Part shown: positions 1-6,740 of the stretch, piece by piece | Layout of the letters: each line of letters starts with the position of its first letter | Position numbering within the stretch: position 1 is the stretch's first letter | The notes under the pieces: model-generated | What the model was told of the DNA's origin: nothing | The model's database searches: none | The model's input: only the letters and a program-made list of their open reading frames with translations | Assembly: GCF_024756235.1 (NCBI RefSeq) | Contig: NZ_JANUGY010000012.1 | Location: forward strand, 1-64,000 | Length of the DNA stretch: 64,000 nt | From: Massilia kyonggiensis | GTDB lineage: Bacteria > Pseudomonadota > Gammaproteobacteria > Burkholderiales > Burkholderiaceae_D | Reading direction: 5' to 3' | Position numbers and translations under genes: made by a program

Positions 1-450
1 CATGGCCTCGGCGAGTGTGCTGTCGGTGCCCAGGGCGGGCAATGCGGTCCAGCCTGCGGCAGCGGACCAGCGGAAAGGCACCCGCGCGACCCCGTCATTG
101 GAGGGCAGGGCGGCATACTCGGCAACTTCACCCTTTTCATTCAGGTCGCCCAATGCGGTCGTATCGGACCCGGGCGGGCTGATGTCGCGTACCCGTTCGC
201 CATCGAAGAAGCCGACACGCAGCCTGTTGGCGAAGCTGACGTATTCGAAAGCCGCCTGCCCGCGCGTATTGATGCGCGACCTGTACCCGGTTCCCGGCAC
301 CAGATTCACGATGTCGTAGGTGTCCGCGGTGCCGTGACCGTTGCCGGTCATGCGATCGCCGCCGTATCCCGGTGTACCCGCCATGAACAGCGCTGCTCCC
401 AGCGCCGCGCTTGCTACGCGGGGGGCTTGTCTCATCCGCACCATTCCCAT
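1..450 (-). CDS. Secreted HAF-repeat-like protein (C-terminus outside window)
   Basis: The reading frame runs open from an ATG at 450 to the left edge (150 codons), so the C-terminus is missing. A GGAGAG ribosome site lies 5 bases before the ATG. The N-terminus is signal-peptide-like (basic MVRMRQAPR, then a hydrophobic AALGAALFMAGTP stretch), so export is likely. The rest alternates short motifs such as SRINTRGQAAFEYVSF, TALGDLNEKGEVAEYA and VPFRWSAAAGWTALPALG. That is the pattern of HAF-type extracellular beta repeats (INxxGQVxG ... W..G). Function is unknown for this family. It is divergent from the GH43 gene across a 202-bp gap. A long frame on the same strand (470-3562) is a shadow of the GH43 and MFS genes. 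Confidence 0.6.
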   Translation of the reverse strand, partial: MGMVRMRQAPRVASAALGAALFMAGTPGYGGDRMTGNGHGTADTYDIVNLVPGTGYRSRINTRGQAAFEYVSFANRLRVGFFDGERVRDISPPGSDTTALGDLNEKGEVAEYAALPSNDGVARVPFRWSAAAGWTALPALGTDSTLAEAM

Positions 451-545
451 CTTTGCTCTCCACAGTCGCTCATGCATTGCGCATGCCTGGGTACAGTAGA
501 GTGCCCGCGACCTGGGGAGGATGAGTTAACGCAAAGTTCGGCCTC

Positions 546-613
546 GGCCAACCAATACCTTTTATGAATCCATGGATATAAACATAACATTGGTTTTGGT
601 TAATTGATTGGCC
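546..613. promoter_or_regulatory. Widely spaced inverted repeat in the divergent promoter
   Basis: GGCCAACCAAT (546-556) and ATTGATTGGCC (603-613) are inverted copies with one mismatch, separated by 46 bp of AT-rich DNA. It lies between the HAF-like gene and the GH43 gene, 39 bp before the GH43 start. A paired operator for a sugar-responsive repressor is possible, but no regulator is adjacent. Confidence 0.3.
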
Positions 614-652
614 TAGAGTGACTGACTCGCAATTTCGGGAGCTCGAATCCAA

Positions 653-2353
653 ATGAAGACAAATTCCATGCGGGCCGTGATGCTGTGGGGCGCACTGGCC
701 CTGGGAGCCGCCTCTTCCATGGCGGCAGCGGCCGCGGCAGACACACCGGGCGCGACCGTCGCCCGTTTCGAGCGGTTCTCCTATCAGGGCCGGGCCCAGG
801 AAAACGTCCGGCCGCGCGAAGGCGAGTTCGTCAATCCGATCTTGAGCGGCTATTATCCGGACCCGTCGATCACGCGCGTCGGCGACGATTACTACCTGGT
901 GAATTCCTCGTTCACGAATTTCCCGGGACTGCCCGTATTCCGCTCCAAAGACCTCGTCAACTGGACGCAGGTCGGCAATGCGCTCGACCGGCCCGGCCAG
1001 GTCGATTTCACGGGCGTGCGCGCATCGCAGGGCATCTATGCCCCGGACATCTCTTACCACGACGGCACGTTCTACATCATCACCACATGTTCGAGCTGCC
1101 CGGGCGGGACGGGGAATTTCGTCATCACCGCGAAGAATCCGGCCGGCCCGTGGTCGCAGCCGGTCACGGTCAGGGGCCTGCAGGGCATCGATCCGTCCCT
1201 CGTCTGGGATGACGGCAAGCTCTATGTCGTGTACAACAATGCGCCGGAAGGCACGCCGCGCTATGACGGGCATCGCGCGATCTGGATGGCGGAACTGGAC
1301 CCGCGCACGCTGCAGTTCGCCGGCAAGCCGAAGGTGCTCGTCGACGGCGGCGTGGCCCCGGACAAGCGGCCGATCTGGATCGAGGGGCCGCACATCTTCA
1401 AGAAGGACGGCTACTACTACCTCATCTGCGCCGAAGGCGGGACTGCCGACGACCACTCCGAAGTCGTGTTCCGCGCCAAGGACATCACGGGACCCTATGT
1501 GCCGGGGCCCGTCAATCCGATCCTGACGCAGCGCGACCTGGATCCAAAACGTCCGCATCCCGTCACCACGGCCGGCCACGCCGATTTCGTCCAGACGCAG
1601 AACGGGCAATGGTGGGCCGTCTTCCTGGCGACGCGGCCTTATCCGGGCAATTTCTATAACATCGGGCGCGAAACCTTCATGCTGCCGGTCGACTGGAAGG
1701 ATGGCTGGCCGCTGATGCTGGAGCAGGGCAGGACGGTACCGTATGCCGTCGCAAAGCCCGCCTTGCCGGCGCAGCCGCCCGCACCGGTGCCCACGAGCGG
1801 CAACTTCGCGTACGTCGACGAATTCGACGGCCCGCTGTCCTCCGCGTGGATCGGCATCCGCATTCCGCGGGCACCGCTGTACACCGTCGAACGCGGCGCA
1901 CTGGCGCTGCATGCGGGCGCGCCGCTGGGCGACCTGCGCAATGTGCCGGCGTTCGTCGGCCGGCGCCAGCAGCATCACGTCGCCACCGTGTCGACCGTGG
2001 TCGACTTCGTGCCGCAGCACGATGGCGACCGCGCGGGCCTCGTCGCCATGCAGGACGACGGCAACCACGTGTTCCTTGGCCTCACGCGCAGCGCCGGGAA
2101 GAACGTCGTGGCCCTGTACAAGACGGAGGGCGGCAAGGAGACGCTGGTCGCCAGCAGGCCGGTCGCGTCCACGCGGGTCGAGCTCGTGATGGACATGAAC
2201 GGTGGCGAGGCAAGCTACCGCTACCGCGACGGGGACGCGACGTCGACCCTCGCCGACAAGCTCGATATCCGCTTCCTGTCGACGCAGAAGGCGGGCGGAT
2301 TCGTGGGCGTCGTGATCGGCCCCTACGCAGCCGCGAACGGGCGCCGGGATTGA
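653..2353 (+). CDS. Secreted GH43 beta-xylosidase/alpha-L-arabinofuranosidase
   Basis: A glycoside hydrolase family 43 enzyme of 566 residues, expected to release xylose or arabinose from hemicellulose or arabinan side chains in the periplasm. Residues 1-29 form a signal peptide ending in an Ala-rich stretch. The five-bladed propeller domain (about 58-370) shows the family catalytic triad: base Asp70 in GYYPDPSI, pKa-setting Asp180 in QGIDPSLVW, and acid Glu244 in IWIEGPHIFKKDGYYYL. After a Pro/Ala linker (about 372-383) a C-terminal beta-sandwich (385-566) resembles the domain found in many GH43 xylosidases. The gene stands alone; the next gene is convergent and ends 2 bp away. Xylosidase versus arabinofuranosidase cannot be told by eye. 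Confidence 0.88.
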   Translation: MKTNSMRAVMLWGALALGAASSMAAAAAADTPGATVARFERFSYQGRAQENVRPREGEFVNPILSGYYPDPSITRVGDDYYLVNSSFTNFPGLPVFRSKDLVNWTQVGNALDRPGQVDFTGVRASQGIYAPDISYHDGTFYIITTCSSCPGGTGNFVITAKNPAGPWSQPVTVRGLQGIDPSLVWDDGKLYVVYNNAPEGTPRYDGHRAIWMAELDPRTLQFAGKPKVLVDGGVAPDKRPIWIEGPHIFKKDGYYYLICAEGGTADDHSEVVFRAKDITGPYVPGPVNPILTQRDLDPKRPHPVTTAGHADFVQTQNGQWWAVFLATRPYPGNFYNIGRETFMLPVDWKDGWPLMLEQGRTVPYAVAKPALPAQPPAPVPTSGNFAYVDEFDGPLSSAWIGIRIPRAPLYTVERGALALHAGAPLGDLRNVPAFVGRRQQHHVATVSTVVDFVPQHDGDRAGLVAMQDDGNHVFLGLTRSAGKNVVALYKTEGGKETLVASRPVASTRVELVMDMNGGEASYRYRDGDATSTLADKLDIRFLSTQKAGGFVGVVIGPYAAANGRRD

Positions 2354-2355
2354 CG

Positions 2356-3714
2356 TCAGCGCGGCATCGGCGTGCGCATGCAGCGCACGACGATCGCACT
2401 CGCCAGCGCCGCCGCGATCCCGGCGGCCAGGAAGCCGTGCGCAAAGCCGGCTTCGGCCACGACGGCGCCGATGCCGGTGAAGCCCAGCAGGATGCCGCAG
2501 AAGCGTGACGTCGTGCTGATGCCGGAGGCCATGCCCGCCCGCTCCGGCGGGACGGTGCCCATGATCGCTTTCTGGGTCTCGCCGTTCAGCAGTCCTCCGC
2601 CAGCACCGAGGATCGCCATGCCGGCGGCATCCAGCAGCCGGTTGCCCGGCAGGTGCGCCGCCCACATCATGACGAGGTTCCCGGCCCCGACGAGCGCCAG
2701 GCCGAGCCCGAGGATCCGGTAGCCCGCCATGAACGCGGCCAGGCGCCGTCCGGCCATCGGCAGCAGCAGCATCGCGAGGGCGAAGGGGAGCATGCGGACG
2801 CCCGCTTCCAGCGCGGTGGCGCCGCGCGCATTCTGCAGGTACAGCGGCAGCAGCGACGCCATGACCTGGGCGCACGCCGCATACGCCAGCATGGCCGCGA
2901 CGGCACCGACGAAACGCCGCTGCGCGAACAGGGACAGGTCGAGCATCGGTGCTCGGACCCGGCGTTCGGTGGCGACGAACAGCGCGAACAAGGCCAGCGC
3001 GGCGGTGCCACGCGCCAGCACCGCCAGGCTGGTCCAGCCATCGGCGGGCCCGGAGATCAGGGTCCAGGTGAAGGCGAACATGGCCGCCGCGAACAGGACG
3101 ATGCCCGGCAGGTCGAGCGTGCGCTGCGCCGTGCCGCGGGACTCGGGCACGAGGCGCAGGACGGCGAGCGCCAGCCCGGCGCACACGGGCAGGTTGACGT
3201 AGAACGCCCAGCGCCAGCCGAGCCAGCGGCTGATGACGCCGCCGATCAGCGGCGAACACACCATCGTCAGGCCCATGATCGTGCCCCAGAATGCCCACAC
3301 CCGCGCGCGCTCCCGCTCGCCATGGAAGGCATGGCCGATCACGGCCAGCGACGGCGCCAGCAGGAAGGCCGCGCCGACGCCCTGCGCGGCGCGGGCAAGG
3401 TAGAGCGCCCGGGCGTCCGGGGCGGCGCCGCACGCGAGCGAGGTCGCCGCGAAGATGGCGAGGCCCAGCAGCAGTACGCGCTTGCGTCCGGCCCGGTCGG
3501 CGATGGCGCCCGCGGGCAGGAGCAGGGCCGCGAAGCACAGCAGGTAGGCGCTCACGACCCATTCGATGTCGGCGAACGTCGCCGCCAGGTCGCGCGCGAT
3601 CGCCGGCAGGACGATCCCGACCACGTTCGTGTCGAGGACGGTGACGGCGCAGCCCAGCGAGGCCGTCAACAGCAGGGGTGTTGACGACGGGCGCGGCGGA
3701 GAGTCGGCATGCAT
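2356..3714 (-). CDS. DHA2-type MFS multidrug exporter
   Basis: A 452-residue membrane protein of the major facilitator superfamily, EmrB/QacA-like DHA2 branch, probably a proton-driven exporter of small toxic molecules. Seen directly: the DTNVVGIVLPAI helix-1 signature, motif A as GAIADRAGRKRVLLLG, the ARAAQGVGAAFLLAPSLAVIG helix, and a motif-C region SPLIGGVISRWLGWRWAFYVNLP. Many further hydrophobic segments follow (12-14 helices). It is slightly short for a 14-helix DHA2 protein. It is divergent from the LysR gene at 3829, the classic arrangement of a LysR regulator with its target exporter. Substrate unknown. Confidence 0.85.
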   Translation of the reverse strand: MHADSPPRPSSTPLLLTASLGCAVTVLDTNVVGIVLPAIARDLAATFADIEWVVSAYLLCFAALLLPAGAIADRAGRKRVLLLGLAIFAATSLACGAAPDARALYLARAAQGVGAAFLLAPSLAVIGHAFHGERERARVWAFWGTIMGLTMVCSPLIGGVISRWLGWRWAFYVNLPVCAGLALAVLRLVPESRGTAQRTLDLPGIVLFAAAMFAFTWTLISGPADGWTSLAVLARGTAALALFALFVATERRVRAPMLDLSLFAQRRFVGAVAAMLAYAACAQVMASLLPLYLQNARGATALEAGVRMLPFALAMLLLPMAGRRLAAFMAGYRILGLGLALVGAGNLVMMWAAHLPGNRLLDAAGMAILGAGGGLLNGETQKAIMGTVPPERAGMASGISTTSRFCGILLGFTGIGAVVAEAGFAHGFLAAGIAAALASAIVVRCMRTPMPR

Positions 3715-3828
3715 CGTGGGGTTCCAGGCAACGGATGGGAAAGCTGCATTACAACCTATCCGTGAATTTCATTCATTAACGGCAAAACGTGAAATAATTC
3801 GCCTATACCGAATACTGATGGAGCCCGA
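3715..3828. promoter_or_regulatory. Divergent MFS/LysR promoter region
   Basis: This 114-bp gap is much richer in A/T than the genes around it and must hold both promoters. GAATTTCATTC (3764-3774) is a short inverted repeat (GAAT/ATTC) of the type LysR proteins bind, and a partly similar TGAAATAATTC follows at about 3790. Neither is a clear consensus. Confidence 0.35.
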
Positions 3829-4707
3829 TTGGAGCTGCGACATTTCCGCTATTTCGTGGCGGTGGCCGAAGAACTGCATTTCGCGCGTGCCGCCGAACGG
3901 CTGGGCATCGCGCCGTCCACGCTGACCGTGCAGATCCAGGAAATCGAGCGGACGCTCCAGGCCCGGCTGCTGCAGCGAACCAAGCGCAGCGTGCGCCTGA
4001 CGGGCGCCGGCGCGCTGTTCCTCGAGCAGGCGCGTGCCAGCCTGCTGCAGTTCGACCAGGCCGTCGGCGTCGGCCGCCGTGCCGGCCGCGGCGAGCTGGG
4101 CCGGATCGTCGTCGGCTACGTGGGTTCCGCCGCCCTGGCCGGCATCCTGCAGCAGCAGATGCGGCGCTTCCGCGCGGAGTGGCCGGACGTCCAGCTGCAG
4201 GCGAGCGAACTGCCGATGGGGCGGCTGCCGGGGATGGTCGCGGAGGGCCATGTGGACATCGGCTTCGTGCGCCTGCCGATGGCGCTGCCCGACGAACTGC
4301 GCGTGCACGTCGTGCAGCGCAACCGGTTCTGTGTCGCGCTGCCGGCCAGTCACCGTCTGGCCGGCGCCGCCGCGGTCGACGCGAGGGAGCTGGCGGACGA
4401 CGATTTCGTCGTGCCCGAACAGGACCTCGGTACGCGCGAAGTCGGGCGGCGCGGCCGCTTCGTCCCCCGTGTCGTCTCGGTGCCCGGCAATTTGCTGACG
4501 GTGCTGACCGAGGTGTCGTTGTGGATGGGCGTCGCGGTCGTGCCCGACGTGGTGGCCTCGACTCTGGTGTTGCCGGACGTCGTCTACAAACCGCTGGCTG
4601 GCGAGCCCGTGACGTCGGAGCTGGCCGCCATCTTCCGCCGCAACGAAGGCGCGCCGGCCGCGAAGAACCTGATCCGGCAGCTGGTACAGGACCTGCCGCC
4701 ATGCTGA
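3829..4707 (+). CDS. LysR-family transcriptional regulator
   Basis: A 292-residue LysR-type regulator. The N-terminal winged helix-turn-helix (about 1-60, MELRHFRYFVAVAEELHFARAAERLG...) is followed by a periplasmic-binding-protein-like effector domain (about 88-290). The start is a TTG: GGAG lies at 3820-3823 with a 5-base spacer, and no in-frame ATG fits the family start MELRHFRYF. Its divergent position next to the DHA2 exporter suggests it controls that gene. It also overlaps the TSUP permease downstream by 7 bp, so the two are probably co-transcribed. Effector unknown. Confidence 0.87.
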   Translation: MELRHFRYFVAVAEELHFARAAERLGIAPSTLTVQIQEIERTLQARLLQRTKRSVRLTGAGALFLEQARASLLQFDQAVGVGRRAGRGELGRIVVGYVGSAALAGILQQQMRRFRAEWPDVQLQASELPMGRLPGMVAEGHVDIGFVRLPMALPDELRVHVVQRNRFCVALPASHRLAGAAAVDARELADDDFVVPEQDLGTREVGRRGRFVPRVVSVPGNLLTVLTEVSLWMGVAVVPDVVASTLVLPDVVYKPLAGEPVTSELAAIFRRNEGAPAAKNLIRQLVQDLPPC

Positions 4708-5462
4708 TCGCCGACCCGCTGTTCTATGCCGTCGCCGTGCCGGCCGTCCTGCTGACCGGCATCTCGAAAGGGGGCTTCGGCGGCGTGCTCGGCGGCGTGG
4801 GCGTGCCGCTGATGGCGCTGGCGATCTCGCCCGTGCAGGCGGCCGCGATCCTGCTGCCGGTGCTGTGCCTGATGGACCTCGTCGGGCTGGGCGCCTATTT
4901 CGGCAAGTGGGACAAGCCGACGCTGCGCATCATGTTGCCGGGCGCCTTGCTGGGCATCGCCGCGGGCTTCCTCACGTTCGGCATGCTGGGCGAGGACGTC
5001 ATCCGCATCCTGATCGGCGGCATCGCGGTGGCCTTCACCATCAACAACGTGCTGGGCCTGGCCGCGCACCAGCGCCAGGCCGGCCCCTCGGTGGCGAAAG
5101 GCACGTTCTGGTCCGCCGTCTCGGGGCTGACCAGCTTCCTCGCCCATGCCGGCGGGCCGCCCGCCATGGTCTACCTGCTGCCGCAGCGCATGGACAAGGT
5201 GCGCTATGTCGCCACCATCAGCGTGTTCTTCGCGGTCGTCAACGCGGTCAAGCTCGTCCCGTACGCCTGGCTGGGCCAGCTGTCGCTCGACAACCTCGGC
5301 ACCAGCTTCGTGCTGGCGCCGCTCGTGCCGCTGGGTGTGAGGCTCGGGATCTGGCTGCAGGACCGGATCAACCTCGTGTGGTTCTACCGGATTTCGCAGG
5401 CCTGCCTGTTCGTGACCGGCGTGCAGCTGGGCTGGCAGGGCATGCAGCATTACCTGCAATGA
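4701..5462 (+). CDS. TSUP (TauE/SafE) family permease
   Basis: A 253-residue integral membrane protein of the sulfite-exporter/TauE family, about eight helices. Seen: the N-terminal repeat with GISKGGFGGVLGGVGVPLMAL and the second repeat around SGLTSFLAHAGGPPAMVYLLPQ. These glycine-rich signatures occur in both halves of TSUP proteins. Members move sulfite, sulfoacetate or other organosulfur anions across the inner membrane. The ATG at 4701 lies inside the end of the LysR gene (ATGCTGA overlap), implying translational coupling. The frame stays open further upstream, but that extension is only a shadow of the LysR gene. Confidence 0.82.
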   Translation: MLIADPLFYAVAVPAVLLTGISKGGFGGVLGGVGVPLMALAISPVQAAAILLPVLCLMDLVGLGAYFGKWDKPTLRIMLPGALLGIAAGFLTFGMLGEDVIRILIGGIAVAFTINNVLGLAAHQRQAGPSVAKGTFWSAVSGLTSFLAHAGGPPAMVYLLPQRMDKVRYVATISVFFAVVNAVKLVPYAWLGQLSLDNLGTSFVLAPLVPLGVRLGIWLQDRINLVWFYRISQACLFVTGVQLGWQGMQHYLQ

Positions 5463-5501
5463 CACTGAACCGGTTTAATGCGCAAGTCATATTTAATTAA
5501 C

Positions 5502-5522
5502 AAATTGCAATCGCAATTTTTT
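5502..5522 (+). terminator. Weak intrinsic terminator after TSUP gene
   Basis: AAATTGC (5502-5508), loop AATC, GCAATTT (5513-5519), then further T residues. The stem is perfect but AT-rich, so it may be inefficient. It lies 40 bp past the TSUP stop. Confidence 0.45.
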
Positions 5523-5708
5523 AAAAGTAAATACAACTAGCTGGATTGCTAGGTAATTTTCTTAGAAATTTTATATCATTATTTCTTGAAACTTTAAGTT
5601 AAATCAAACGAAAGACCGCTTATTAATGCTGGGAATTGCGGCCTCCCGGATTGGCCCCGCGATTCGCGCCGAGCCCGGAAATTCCACGTTTTCAAAAGGA
5701 CGCCGACC
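5523..5708 (+). promoter_or_regulatory. AT-rich leader/promoter of the six-gene operon
   Basis: About 100 bp (5523-5630) are strikingly A/T-rich against the GC-rich surroundings. A tentative promoter is TTGCTA (5546-5551) with a TTTTAT/TATATC hexamer 17-21 bp later. GC content recovers from 5635 on. Such AT-rich leaders are typical of silenced or horizontally acquired operons. An AAAGGA ribosome site precedes the ATG at 5709. Confidence 0.4.
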
Positions 5709-6686
5709 ATGTCTATCTATTCCCTGGGTTCGTCCGGCGAGCCGGTGGCCGAGATTCAGAATGCGTTGAAAGCCCTGGGTCTTTATCGCGGCGAGGTCGA
5801 CGCACAATTTGGCGGCGGTACCCATTCTGCGGTCGTCCAGTTCCAGAAGCAACGCGACCTTGTACCCGATGGCAGGGTGGGCGCGCAAACATGGTCGGCG
5901 CTGATTGGCAACGGCAATGTCCCCGTGCCTCCCGTCGCAGGGGAGAGCCTGAGTTACCGCTGCCTTGCGCTGACCGGCGCTTTTGAAACCGGTGTGGGTT
6001 TTCCGGATTGTTTTTGTGGGATTTCAGGCGATTTCGATGGGCAAGGCATCAGCTTCGGCGTGATGCAATGGAATTTTGGGCAGGGGAGTTTGCAGCCCTT
6101 GTTGCGGGACATGATTTCCCGGCACGGCGATATCGTGCAAAACATCTTCGGGGAACATTTCGATGCCTTGAATATCGCATTGACCCATGGCGATGAGGAT
6201 CGGGCCGGATTGATGAGTTTCGTGCGGGGCATCCAGCATCCCCAAAAACACCGCGTATTCGAACCGTGGCTGGGTTATGCGAAAGCGCTCGGAAGAACCG
6301 CGGAATTCCAGCGCATCCAGGTGGAGCACGCCCAGGCCGCGTTTCAGCGGGCGCTGAAAATGTGCGACGACTTCGATTTATGGAGCGAACGCGCGGCCGC
6401 GCTCATGTTCGACATCGTGACGCAGAACGGCTCGATCAACGCCATGACGCGGGCACAAATCGTTGGCGAAACGGGACTTCTGGCGAAAACGCTGAATGAC
6501 GACGACAGGGAAGTGGCGAAGATGCGCATTATTGCCAACCGGCGGGCGGAAGCGTCGTCGGCCGCGTGGATCGACGACGTACGCCGGCGCAAGCTATGTA
6601 TCGCGAATGGTGCCGGCAGCGTGCACGGCATTCACTACGATATCGGGGCGCAGTTTTCGTTGAACCTGGTGCCGCGCAACCCGTAA
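5709..6686 (+). CDS. Peptidoglycan-binding protein with chitosanase/lysozyme-like domain
   Basis: A 325-residue protein, first of a six-gene operon. Residues 4-66 form a PG_binding_1 domain (IQNALKALGLYRGEVDAQFG ... VVQFQKQRDLVPDGRVGAQTW). Residues about 83-300 resemble the GH46 chitosanase/lysozyme superfamily. The block ALTGAFETG ... GDFDGQGISFGVMQWNFGQG places an acid at Glu93 and a second at Asp110, a spacing close to the Glu/Asp pair of GH46 enzymes. That assignment rests on motif reading only. There is no signal peptide, so a cell-wall enzyme would need a dedicated route, host lysis, or an incoming target. Could be an anti-bacterial effector, a lysis protein or a wall-sensing subunit. 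Confidence 0.65.
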   Translation: MSIYSLGSSGEPVAEIQNALKALGLYRGEVDAQFGGGTHSAVVQFQKQRDLVPDGRVGAQTWSALIGNGNVPVPPVAGESLSYRCLALTGAFETGVGFPDCFCGISGDFDGQGISFGVMQWNFGQGSLQPLLRDMISRHGDIVQNIFGEHFDALNIALTHGDEDRAGLMSFVRGIQHPQKHRVFEPWLGYAKALGRTAEFQRIQVEHAQAAFQRALKMCDDFDLWSERAAALMFDIVTQNGSINAMTRAQIVGETGLLAKTLNDDDREVAKMRIIANRRAEASSAAWIDDVRRRKLCIANGAGSVHGIHYDIGAQFSLNLVPRNP

Positions 6687-6740
6687 CCCCACGCCGGCAT
6701 TGGCCGGCGCGTCGCCGCCGCGACGATTGGAGGCCGCATC

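Noticed and set aside
470..3562. Long 1030-residue minus-strand frame
   Set aside because: It is Arg/Ala/Pro-rich and runs antisense to the GH43 gene and out of frame through the MFS gene, both of which have clear family motifs. It is a high-GC shadow.
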